DNA of 64,000 nucleotides from Skeletonema tropicum (Eukaryota; Bacillariophyta; Thalassiosirophyceae; Thalassiosirales; Thalassiosiraceae): contig CM074139.1 of the NCBI GenBank assembly GCA_037178625.1, positions 2,232,001 through 2,296,000 on the forward strand, given 5' to 3'. The notes under the pieces were generated by a model. The model was not told the origin of the DNA. It saw nothing but the letters and a program-made list of their open reading frames with translations, and did no database searches. This document shows, piece after piece, positions 31,445 to 42,660 of the stretch (position 1 is its first letter; each line of letters begins with the position of its first letter). Both the position numbers and the translations under genes were made by a program.

Positions 31445-32875
31445 ATGCAGTCAATACACTTTACTATACAGCAGAGGACCATCGTCAAGCTTGCTATCAT
31501 TGTGTTATTCATCAAGGTGGTCTTTTTTCAATTGACTGGCGTTTTGAATGACGGCACATCTTCATCCTCCATAGTACCCTATGACTACCAAACTTACAAC
31601 AACGACGACGACGAGAAGCTCTGGTTCAACGAAGATTGGTCACCTGAACTCGGCGAACGGCTTGGTCTCACTCAAAAGGAATATAGAGTAAAGCGGCGTC
31701 AGTATCATTATCATTGGCAGCAGCGGAAGAATATAAGTAATAAGCAGCTCTCTGCCTCGACACCCGATGCCGATGATCAGTTTCGTAACGGTGGAGGACA
31801 GAAACAACTAGAGCAGCATGATCATGATGACCTCCTCTCTAATATCCCCCCTACAATGGGGTATTTCAACTTATCATGTCCATTCGAATGGTACAAATAT
31901 TCCTGTGCCGCCATACAGGAGAATGAAATCGATGAACAAGTTACCGCTGCCTCGATGCAATATTATCAGCACCATCTGGAGGACATTTTTCGAGCATTTG
32001 ATTCTTCTTCCGCCTATCATTCACAACAGCAGCAGCAGCAACAGCAGCCAAAACGAATCTTCATGACGGGCGATTCTCTCCTACGACAGCTATTCATATC
32101 TTTGGCGTGTAATGCATTCTCTCTCAATATCATTGAACAATCGGAGATTCAATGGAGGGAGGAATGGCCTTGTCCGGAGAAACTTACCACCACCAAGAAG
32201 AAGAAGTGTGGTGGTTTTACAGGGGGGCAACATAGTGGATTTGATGCAGCATCGATTCGCCTTACGAATGGAATTGAGATACACTTTGTCCCTCATCGAG
32301 GATTTGCGTATGGTGATATGTCCAAGGGTGAGCCTGACGTGTTGGAGAGAATGAAATGGCAAATTGATAATTTGGGGAATAGGATCGGTTTTGGCAAGAA
32401 AACTGCATTCCCTCCCTCTGGGCCAATGACACACCTTGTCTACAATGTGGGGACTCATTTTTCCATATGGACATCACGAAAGATTCTCTCTTATTTTGCA
32501 TCGGAAATTGCAACCCCCTTGATGACGAAGAAGAAGGATAATGATAATGACGAGCGGGCCCAATACCAACGACCAAAAATAATTTATGTCGTTACTCCAA
32601 CAGCGCACTTTAACACAGGCGATGGGCAGTATATACGGACAATGGGTCGAAGTCGAATGGATGATGAAAAGAGCAAGTGTGTCGAACGAATAAGATACAA
32701 TCCAAGGGCCAAGATGGAGAAGGAGATAGTGAAGGAGGGAGTCAATGTTGATGTGCTTGTTGAGTATGACGACGTGGACTTGGGGGCATTGCACGTGCAG
32801 AAGGGTGATTGTGTACACTATTGCATGCCCGGTGTTGTAGATGTGGTGGCGGCGAGATTGCTAGAGTCACTTTAG
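31445..32875 (+). CDS. Membrane-anchored PC-esterase / TBL-like SGNH acyl transferase or esterase, 476 aa
   Basis: Residues about 12-32 (TIVKLAIIVLFIKVVFFQL) form an N-terminal signal anchor, so the catalytic part should face the Golgi lumen or cell exterior. The entry motif LSCPFEWYKYSCAA lies near residue 143. The catalytic GDS motif is FMTGDSLLRQLF (residues 209-211), preceded by a Q8 run (194-201). The second catalytic motif is GDCVHYCMPGVVDV, with Asp455 and His458. This order matches the PC-esterase/trichome-birefringence-like family, whose members move acetyl groups on polysaccharides or sialic acids. In an alga, acetylation or deacetylation of a wall or secreted glycan is the likely role (inference). 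It lies next to a cluster of surface-type proteins. Confidence 0.88.
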   Translation: MQSIHFTIQQRTIVKLAIIVLFIKVVFFQLTGVLNDGTSSSSIVPYDYQTYNNDDDEKLWFNEDWSPELGERLGLTQKEYRVKRRQYHYHWQQRKNISNKQLSASTPDADDQFRNGGGQKQLEQHDHDDLLSNIPPTMGYFNLSCPFEWYKYSCAAIQENEIDEQVTAASMQYYQHHLEDIFRAFDSSSAYHSQQQQQQQQPKRIFMTGDSLLRQLFISLACNAFSLNIIEQSEIQWREEWPCPEKLTTTKKKKCGGFTGGQHSGFDAASIRLTNGIEIHFVPHRGFAYGDMSKGEPDVLERMKWQIDNLGNRIGFGKKTAFPPSGPMTHLVYNVGTHFSIWTSRKILSYFASEIATPLMTKKKDNDNDERAQYQRPKIIYVVTPTAHFNTGDGQYIRTMGRSRMDDEKSKCVERIRYNPRAKMEKEIVKEGVNVDVLVEYDDVDLGALHVQKGDCVHYCMPGVVDVVAARLLESL

Positions 32876-33041
32876 CCTGCATTATCTTCTTTGGTACCAC
32901 TAAAAGCTGGTTGAGTGTATGTATGTTGTTGATCATTGAATCAAAACTGGATCAATAATCAATATCTCATCAAGTACAGAAAGATGTGGCTATGTAATCA
33001 TTGGAACAAACTCTCTAAATGTAAATCTCATGTACCATGAC

Positions 33042-36000
33042 TCAGCAACCATTGAATTCGCAATAGCATGTCTCATGATCACTAAATAAAAAGTCAGCTG
33101 CTTCAGCCGGCCAATCCGAAGAGTATACACACTGAATCTCCCAATTCACCATACCGGGCCACCAGTGACATCCTTTCCCTCCTGATGGCTGACATGGCGG
33201 TGTTGTCACAGCTGGTCTGGTCGTGGTGGTTGTTGTAGTAGTAGTCGGACAAGCTAGGGGGTAAGCTGCACAGCATTCTCCTTTGCTGTCGAAACTTGCT
33301 AGATATGTCTCGATTTCGCCAAAGACGCAAGCCTTCTCACCGTCGACAACGGTAGGGTACCATTTCTCTGGTAGCGGTGTACAATCCAGATTCATACCAT
33401 CACAGCACGCTTGCTCCGTATTAAATAGCCATCCATTATCTTCAAAGCTCCATGAGTAGTCTGCGCCTTCGACACAAACGTTCTTTCCATTGGATGTAGT
33501 CGGATACCACTTCACGTCCTTTTCACCGCATCTAATTCCCCATGCCTTACAACAATCAGTCTCAGTGTCGTATGTCCAACCGTCGGGGGTGTAGTTTGGT
33601 GGATAATCACTACCTTGCACACATTCTTTCCCACTGCCACTGGATCGAGGGTACCATTTTACATGTTGAGGAGCAAGAGTTGGTTTGTGAGTTGGGGGTC
33701 TTGTTGGAAGAGGCGTCGGTTCTTCCGTGGGCACTGGAGTTGGTCCAGGAATCGTGGGAAGAGGAGTTGGTTGCTTCGAGGGCGGAGGCGTTGGTTCAGA
33801 AATTGGTTTCTTCGTTGGAAGAGGCGTTGGTTGCTTTGTGGGATTTGGAGTAGGTCCTGGAACTGGTTTCTTCGTTGGCAGAGGCGTTGGTTGCTTCGAG
33901 GGCTTGGGCGTTGGTCCTGGACTTGGTTTCTTCGTTGGAAGAGGCGTTGGTTTGGGAGATGGAGGAGTCGGTGTAACAGGAGGGCCACCAGAGTTCTGGG
34001 TCATGTCGCTGATATCAATCTTCTCACAGTTAGGGTCACTTTTGTGATATATCTCACAGCATTCTTCCCCCGATTCGAAGAAGAAATGGCCATTGTAGTG
34101 TGGGCAGCCAGCCAACCACCCTGGGATGACGTTATCATCGTTTGTGCTGTGTGTGTCCGATGGAATGAGAGCGATGAATTTTATGAGTGAGTTAAAGTAG
34201 GAGCGACACATGACAAGCGCAAAAAGTGTCTTGTTAACAAATTTTTCTACTCACCAAGTCGTTTCACCAGTAATGGAAGGATGCCATGAATGACACGAGT
34301 CGTCATCAGCAGAGTTCTGATTCACGTTGTTGATATCAACCTTGTTACAGTCAGGAAAATTTTTGTAATATTTCGCACAGCATTCTTCCCCTGATTCGAA
34401 GAAGAGCTGACCATTGTAGTGTGGGCAGCCATTCTTCCATCCCGAGGGGACCTCGTCATCATTGGTGCTGTGTGTTGGCAGTGGAAATAAAGGAATTTAT
34501 GATGTAATGAGTTGAGCTATGTATGTGAGACAAACGGTGGGTGGAAGCATCTTCTCCAGGTAAAGTCAGTCACTCACCAAGTCTTTGGATCTTTGGTTGA
34601 AGGGTGCCAAGAATGACACGCAGTATTAGCGCTATTTTGTTCCAGTTCTTGTTCCGTTTTGAATACGCAGTCGGGTGCATTTTTGAAATGAACCGCGCAG
34701 CATTCCTGACCAGAATTGAAGAAGAGAACACCGTTGGTAACCTGGCAATTTTTCCATCCAGCGGGGACATTGCCAGAGTTGGTGCTGCATTTGACATGGA
34801 TAGATGGTGTCCGTGTGGCAAGAGAAGAGGGAGAGAATGTGATAAAGTAATTAGGGTCAATAGATTAGAGGAATGATCATCGAGAAGCGATCAAGGAAGC
34901 ACTGATTTCACTTACCATGTTGGTTGACTCGTCTGTTGTCCCGACAAGGGATGCCATTCCAAACATGTCGTCGACCCCGGCGGTGGTGTAGCAAGAGTGG
35001 TGGCAGCAATGGTCGTGGTTGTCGTCGTAGTAGCCTGCGTCGTTGTCGTCGTTGTTGTCAGTCCACCAGAGTTCTGGTTCATGTTGTCAATGTCAATCTT
35101 CTTACAGTTGGGGTCACTCCTGAAATATTTCTCACAGCATTCTTCCCCTGATTGGAAAAAAAGCTTGCCATTGTAGTGTGGACAGTCATTCAACCACCCC
35201 TCGATGAGGTTATCATCGTTCGTGCTGTGTGTTTCCGATGGAATGAGAGTGACGGATGTTGTGAGTGAGTTGAATAAGGAGATTGAGATACATGCCGAGC
35301 GGAAATGTCATATGAACTAACTAATTTGTTACTCACCAAGTCTTTTCATCAAAAATGGAAGGGTGCCATGAATGACACGACTCGTCAGCAGCACTATTCC
35401 CACCAGAGTTCTGGTTCATGTTGTTGATATCAATCTTCGTACAGGCATTCTGTGGGACACTCTTGTAATATTTCGCACAGCATTCTTCCCCCGATTCGAA
35501 GAAGAGCTGACCATTGTAGTCGGGGCAACCATTTTTCCATCCCTCGATGAGATTATCATCGTTTGTGCTGTGTGTGTTGGCAGTGGAATGAGAGCAATGA
35601 ATGGTATGTATATATGAGTGAGTTGAATTATAAAAGGAGAGACATATATGACTAGCGCAAAGAATGTCAGATTAACTAACTAATTTGTTACTCACCAAGT
35701 CGCTTCATCGTAAATGGAAGGATGCCATGAATGACACGAGTCGTCATCAGCAGAGTTCTGATTTATGTTGTTGATATCAATCTTCTTACAGTTAGGGTCA
35801 CCTCTGAAATATGTCTGACAGCATTCTTCCCCTGATTCGAAGAAGAGCTGACCATTGTAGCTGGGGCAGTCATTCAACCACCCTGGGATGACGTTATCAT
35901 CGTTTGTGCTGTGTGTTGGTAAAATGGAAAAAGGAATACATGATATATTGTGTTGAGCTGTGTATGTGAGGCAAAAGAGCATCTTTTCCAGTTATAGTCA

Positions 36001-36822
36001 GTCACTCACCAAGTCTTTGGATCTTTCAAGGAAGGGTGCCAAGAATGACACGCAGTAGCAGTATTCTGTTCCAGTTCTTGTTCCGTTTTAAATACACAGT
36101 TGGGTGCATTATTGAAATGAACCGCGCAGCATTCCTCTCCAGAATGGAAGAAGAGAATCCCGTTGGTATGCTTGCAATCAGTCCATTGGTGGGGGACTTT
36201 GCCAGAGTTGGTGCTGCAAGTTTTTGGTCGAAATATGAATGATGTTCGTGTGTGTGGGAGAGGCAGAGATGGTGATAAAAGCAATTAGGATGAAATTATC
36301 AGACGAATGATCATCGAGAAGAGATCAAAGAATCGAACGGTTGAATCATTTTTGCATTTCACCTTACCATATTGGTTGACCCGGCTGTTGTCCCGGCAAA
36401 GGATGCCATTCCCAACATGTCGTCGACCCCGCCGCTGGCGCTGTAGTAGTTGTTGTCGTCGTCGTCGTTACCTGCGTTCCAGTATTACTACCTGACGATG
36501 ATGAATTGAGAGTGCACATGTTATTACTTATAGACCAGGCACAGCCATTTCGTTTGCATCTTCGTTTTCTCCCATTAAATCGACTGCAGTTTGTTGTGGC
36601 AGTTCTGCGTGATAGGTCGCGGAGGAGGAGGTGTCTGCTTTGTACTTCCTCCCCCTCGTTGTTGTCGCTGAGAAGGAAGTTCCAGTAGCCGTCGTCATGG
36701 CCGCTGAGCCGCAGATATAGAGCGGCTGCGCCGAGGATGAAAATTGATAAACGTATCAGATGCCTCCATTGGCCCTGTATTCTGGCCGGTCTATTGTCGG
36801 GCTGATCGTCCATGGCTCTCAA
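33042..36822 (-). CDS. Modular Cys-rich surface protein 1, eight exons, about 978 aa
   Basis: Exons: 36368-36822, 36010-36213, 35696-35908, 35337-35567, 34916-35224, 34578-34784, 34255-34467 and 33042-34146. Every junction splits one Cys codon (TG|C, phase 2), so internal exons are interchangeable. Exon 1 encodes a short cytosolic head, a membrane anchor ([18 protein letters not shown]) and one short Cys module ([12 protein letters not shown]). Exons 2-8 start CTN(D/S) and repeat the pattern ..GW...C..YNG.LFF.SGEECC...Y....NC.K.DI...NQNS...C.SWHPS. Exon 8 continues with [20 protein letters not shown] linkers and four W-Y-P type Cys modules (KWYPx..CVxGxxY..GW.F.TE.xCC). It is a type II surface or wall protein; partners are unknown. 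Confidence 0.85.
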
Positions 36823-39128
36823 ATATTATTATTTTTATTGATTCAAAGAGATCGATGCGTCTGAAAAATGAGGGCTGTTGTGATTAATTAGAGCAATGAA
36901 AGTAGAGATGAATTAGTTGATATCAGATCGATAATAATGATAATACAATCAATGATTTCAACATGAGACGGTCTGAGCGAGTGCACAAATATTAATCTGA
37001 TCGTGACAATCTCATCGCCAAAGCACAAAGCAACGTCCGTCACAACTTTTGAGCATACCTAACTGTAAAACTATAACTGATGGATGTGCACGGCAACACC
37101 GAAGCCGCCAACTCCACTCGTCCAGCAAAAAATAATACTACGCCGCGATCAAACAAGGCAGCCACTAAGAGCCATGTTATTACGATGCGCCAATAGCAAA
37201 GAGGAGACTCACCGGCAGCATGAAATAATAATAATCCATTGCATGCGGCCTTTCACCACCATGTTGTTGGAATGGAGGGGTGTTCGGCAATCTAAGCTCA
37301 AAACAGCCCCATTTGGGCCCAGCAGACTTGCATTCCTACAATTCTTCCCGGCCGACCCGTACCGGTGACAGACCGGTGACATAAACGGGATACAATACGA
37401 GTTTTCCTCGTGCCTGCGGAAAAACTCCTGGCGCCTCGATTGCGTATTCACTGTGGCATAGAAATGAGGTAAACGAGATCACTATGGAAAACGACAAATG
37501 TACAACACTAGGGCTAGATGGTAGTATATAGGGACTCCACAAATTTGCACGCCAAATTGGTGTATGTCCTAGTACTACTTATGCTACGGGGTCTTAGTTT
37601 GGTATCTTTAGAAGTGTCAACACAGTTGTCGTGTAAACACTCCACACAGATGTGAGCGAAAACTTGTGCAACGCACGAAGAACGCGGTGTGCTACAATCA
37701 AGTTCGTGAACTGTGAATGGAGTGCGTCGTGTCTCAGCCATTGTGTATACGCAAACATGTGTGCAAAAAGAAAAAAGAAAGATGGGAAATATCATCGTAA
37801 TGTCCCATTTCTTCATGGCTGAATAGGAGACATTCTGATCAAAGTTTGCAAGTTTGATGATAAGCCAGCCCAATTCCAGCATCAGGGTTGGTACTGGTAC
37901 AGTAGTATGGTGCTTGAGTTTGAGTATAGGTATTTTAGGTATTCCTAAGGATGAACCCGGAAAGAATTTCCTTGCCACATCACGTCCGTGTTCATGAAAG
38001 AGCACTGATGCTGTAGGGTTAAGAGAGAGTAAGCTAAATTTCTTTTTCTTTCTGATGTTTTCTTTCTGATGTCGACTTTGCGATTTGTCGCATGTATTTA
38101 TAGATATTGATATTGTTGAGTTCAGTTTTAGATATATGTCGTTTCCATTTCTGTTTCTGTAGCAGACTGGGAGATTAGGAAGTTATCGGAGTATTGTTTT
38201 GCTCTGTGGGGTGTAGTCAATTCTGAAAGCAGCTCTAACCTGGCACTCTCGTGTTGTTATTGTTAGGGTCTCTGAAAAGACTTGCTTAAATTCTCCATAG
38301 TATGTGAATGTTTTGGCCATATTCGGCTAGTCTTGGCGTTGGTCCCAGATATCTTTATTACAATAGACAATAGCACTAATAGCAAAATCAGTGATACGAT
38401 AGCGATAGTGGATCAGATGCACTAGATGTTGGATTTCTTGTCAGAATTGAAGATGAAGGTGAAAGGGTTGGGTTTGGAAGGTTATGTAATTGGGAAAGTT
38501 CAATAGAGCAGCTTCAATGTATCCCAGAATAGGCAGAGTCGAGTAGTATATTCTCTGACACGATAGTTGTCCAGGGGCAGGGATAGAGCATTGGACGCAC
38601 AGCTCTTGGCTCGGTTGAAAGAGAGGCAGTTCCTTAAGATTATGGGTAATCTGGTTGTAAAGGTAAAGGATGTTCCTTTTTGTTGTTTGAGACGTGATGC
38701 TGGTACTGGATCAGCAATATAAAGTTATCATCTTCTGAATACTTGGCGTTGTCGTTGTTTCCAAGTCCAAGGAAAAATCAATGCCAATAAGTAAATGTAT
38801 GAGTATGAGTAGGAAGCATGGGGAAAGTTCATGGGGGGCGTGTACTAAGTTGAATCCACTTGACTGATCTCCTGTTGTCGGCGGCATGGTTTAGGAGGAT
38901 TAGGATTAGAAACGAATGTCCGTGGGTTTGGGTGTTCTTCCAAGAAGGTTGTGATTGTGAATGTGAATGCTCTGCGATAGCTGATGATGTTTTCTCATAG
39001 ATGTCAATTTGGTTCGAACCGACTTACCAATATGAATCTAATCTTGCGATTCTTGATCGGGAATTCAAATTCAACATGCCAGAGATATGATATACTGTTC
39101 CATTGATTTGAATTTGCAAGCACCTATT
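36823..39128. other. Long spacer, no gene supported
   Basis: The first ~570 bp (36830-37400) are the 5' flank of protein 1 and are homologous to 45655-46150 upstream of protein 2, so they probably include the promoter. The minus ORF at 37514-38005 (163 aa) has no recognisable feature and no paralogue here. About 38000-39100 is low-complexity, T/G-rich sequence. Confidence 0.5.
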
Positions 39129-39267
39129 TTGTGCGACGCTTAACTTTTTTCTCGTGGGAGTTTGACCTCCGTTATTTTTTTAAAACGCACGTCAGTTCTT
39201 CCTTTGTGTTTTAGTCTAACCGCCGTTTGTATTTATGTGGGTAGCAAAAGTGCTAAGCGTCGCACAA
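39129..39267. mobile_element. Short inverted-repeat element (MITE-like, 139 bp)
   Basis: TTGTGCGACGCTTA at 39129-39142 is repeated inverted as TAAGCGTCGCACAA at 39254-39267. No clear target duplication is seen. There is no coding content. Confidence 0.6.
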
Positions 39268-41640
39268 TTAAGCAACCTCCTCCAAATTGTTCCAACTTGA
39301 AGTTGTGTCATTCGAGTGTGGCTTCCGATAAAAAACCAGTACCGGTCTCGTTTGTACTAGTTCCTATGTACATGCGGTACTCACTTGCCATCAACCATCA
39401 AAAATGGACCCAGACCATGGTGAAAAATGGCTTCCTACGACCCTCAATAACACAGTAACTAGAAGGATTTTGACCTTCCTTGCAGTGGTAATCTTCATCC
39501 CTTGGCCATTAGGATCTTATCGATATCTTACTTGCCACCATCAGCCTGATATTGAAAAAAAAACTTGCAAGCTGAACTCAATAGTACAGTATGTGTGATT
39601 GACCTTGACGAAGGAATAAGTCTCCTCTGACCGAGGCAAGAGTCAGATTATGATTATGATTATGATTATGATATATAGCCGTCGGATCTCTGTTAAACAA
39701 ATTATTTGGCGGTTTGGCCTCGCGATATGATAGTGTGAATGCATCTTGTGCTTGAATCAAAATCAAAATGTTTGCATTTGCAGTTGCAGTTGCAGTTGCG
39801 GCAGTTGCAGTCAAATCATTGATCGCTGGATGTGGTATCGTATTGAAACACTGCCAATCAATTATAGATGGAGACAGAGGCGTACTCTGGCACATTCGGT
39901 GATATAGATCACACAGGAGCAAGTCCCAGGTTATCGTCGGTTCGGTCAAACATAATATACAGCAATTTAGTATTATGTAATTCAGTACCGCTCGTCTAGC
40001 CACAAGACTTGCTGGGTATCTTTACCGAATCTCAGATACATGTATAAGTATCTACCAGGACTTGGGTTGCAAAGAAGTTATCATGTATTAGTTGCTGAGG
40101 AGGTCAGACACTTTTTTTAATCGATTCAAGATCTCTGTACAGCAGTCATCTTAGTGCGAATAGGTGTGCGTTGGATGCCCACATCTTGATTTTCATCCTC
40201 TCTTGGCTGGGGCTTGGTCTTGGATGAGATGATGATGCGAGAGGAGAGGTATGTTTTAGCTACAGATGCAGAGGTTGCGCTTGTTCTTAAGTAGTAGCCG
40301 GGGGGGAATTCTCTGGTGGGAGATTTTGAGTACATATATGAGTGCGTGGTATCAGTAGCATGGGTGATGATGTTTTTTATAACATGAGATGAGGTGGAGC
40401 GGCTAGAGCTATAGAGTGTGTTATTGCTTATCGCCATCGACGTTTTAGTGTATTGATGTGTGGGTTTGGGTCTGGGCAGCTGAATCTAGAAGCCGGGACC
40501 GGGAGATATTTGACATTTTCATTTGAAATATTATAATTATAATGGCAGAGTGAAAAAACACTTTGTATCGAGGCGTACGGCGGATCTGGGGTTCAACACA
40601 ACCTAAAGCTAAAGCTAAAGCTGTTAATAGATAGCAACGAGATCGAGATGCGTGTCTTAGGTGTGGGTCTTGGATTAGACTTTTGACTGACTTGACTTGA
40701 TGACGGAAGATTATATACCCGGTAGAAAGCACAGAACCTGAGAGGCAGTGGCTCTGCGACTGCGCGTCTGCACAGAGCAATCGCAATCATCGCAATCGCA
40801 AGAAGTGTGATTTTTGTATTTGCGTCTCCAACTCCAGCGTGAGTGTGGCTGGATCTGGAGGATGGTAATGGTAACAATCAGTCCATTTATATGTGAATAT
40901 GAATGTGAATTTATTAGTATCGATGCCCGATACCAATACCAATGAATACTTGCAAATAAGTGAAGGTCACAAAATGTATATGGAGTGGATATGTGATGTG
41001 AATGAAGAACACTCTACAAAAGCGAAGTCAGTTCAAATGCAGTACAAAGCAAATAGAGATAGAGTAAGGGCACAACACACGTGTCGTGGACAGCGGAAAA
41101 TGGCGTTCCTCTGTTGACTGCGGAGGGACTTCTGGTGATGCTGTAAAGCATCCGAGTCATCGTCATTGAGTTTCAAATCAATGAGGATGTGTGAACGAAG
41201 TGATGGAGAAAATATTTTGGAAATCCAAAACTCCTCCCGCCATTTTCGTCTAATACCCTTCTGTGATTTCTCTTTCTGAGATCACGGAAAAACCCTGTCT
41301 AAGATAGCAATAGCAAGAAGTAGGTACTTGGTGCTACGCTCAGAAGTAAGTCCTGCTGCACGATGGCCTACTGCTCGAGTCTATCGGTCGATCCAACCTG
41401 CCATCCACCAGACCGCATCCAGAGTGTCCCCCCCAATTTTGCCTGTCCCCTCCAAAATCACAGCCTAGCCCAAAATTTTATCCCCCCTCATTTTTACTAG
41501 CTGTCACAACGAGAGACAAGTCGTCGAATCTCTAGTAGCCTAGCCAAACATTTTGTCCCCCCGGGGGGACAGTTCGACCTACTCCACGCACGCACTGTAC
41601 CATGTCCAATGTCGCAATATGTACTACATATCGTACTTAT
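39268..41640. other. Spacer with microsatellites
   Basis: A TTATGA microsatellite lies at about 39648-39676 and a TTGCAG-type repeat at about 39778-39812. TGTCCCCCCGGGGGGACA at 41554-41571 is an 18-bp perfect palindrome in a C/G-homopolymer-rich stretch. No gene is supported. Confidence 0.5.
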
Positions 41641-42133
41641 CTACGGCGGGGAAAAATTTTCACCAAAAAATGGCACCAACTCGAATCTCCACACAAAACA
41701 ATAAAACAAAACACAACACATCGATTCTACACCCCTCCCATGCTGGTTCTGCGCGTCCATATCGCCCTCCCAACCCACTCCCCGCCCGTAATATGATAGT
41801 AGAGACTCATACCTTTCGATAGAACCACTGGTCAACGTTATATGTAGTATATTCGCATAGCAGCAGCAGCACAGGCATGCAGATTAGGCATGCGTCATTC
41901 TAGCTCGAAATAGCAGGTATTGGTCCCAAATTCGTAGATAGGTGCTCTTTCTCGACGAATATTAATCTCTTCTGCATCAGATAATGTAAATATACTGTTT
42001 GGGATTCTATGTTTAGGCTGTTCTGTGTATTTTTGTCGAGTAATATGGCCAAATTCATGACTTTATTCATTTTGTTAGTGTTTTGTGTGATGTTTTGAGA
42101 CGGGCACCAGTGCCAATTTTCTCCCGCGAGTAG
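41641..42133. mobile_element. MITE, family 1, diverged inverted copy
   Basis: The ends CTACGGCGGGGAAA and TTCTCCCGCGAGTAG correspond to the ends of 18735-19245. The interior matches that copy in reverse orientation (GGTCAACGTTATATG..GTATA.TCGCATAGCAGCAGCAG). It is diverged, so it is an older insertion. No coding content. Confidence 0.7.
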
Positions 42134-42660
42134 AATAGGAGGAGCATACATACTTAGCATGATCTTCTAGAGTTACGCTGGTGCAAACTGGACAAGTATA
42201 TAGCCTCATTACCTCATAGGTGACTAGCCTCATAGGTGACCTGACGATGATGAGGTGTATTTGTGATGTTGACAGTTCGAAATTGACTTTGGGCCAGTAT
42301 CATCATGTGTCCAACAAGGTCAAAGTATTGTAGACTAGAAAGGTGCTGACAGCTCATGTATGTACATATGTATGTAAAAGTCAGCTAGGTGAGATAGTTA
42401 AGAAGGAAAGGGTTCAGAATAGCATTATCACACATCGATATGATGCAACAACCTCATCATGACAATGTTGCAAAGATGAAGATGATCAAAAACCCTATGA
42501 CGGTACGAAATGCGGATACCCAGCCTGAGAATCCCGTAACATACCCGCCAGGAGACGGGGATTAAGCAGTATTGTACCAATTTGCCAAACCGATCATCAA
42601 ATGTACAGGAAAATGCGACTAAACATTGGAACAAACTCTCTAAAAGTTATGTGACATGGA
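42134..42660. other. Spacer downstream of surface protein 2
   Basis: CATTGGAACAAACTCTCTAAA at about 42624 also occurs at about 32998 downstream of surface protein 1, showing that the 3' flanks are duplicated too. A short imperfect repeat GCCTCAT..GGTGACT lies near 42200-42235. No gene is seen. Confidence 0.5.

Noticed and set aside
33542..34190. Long plus-strand ORFs opposite the surface-protein genes (also 43304-43824)
   Set aside because: They are antisense of Pro/Thr repeats, giving artificial Gly/Val/Trp/Arg-rich frames.
37514..38005. 163-aa minus-strand ORF in the long spacer
   Set aside because: Cys-containing but without pattern; not conserved in the duplicated flank of surface protein 2.
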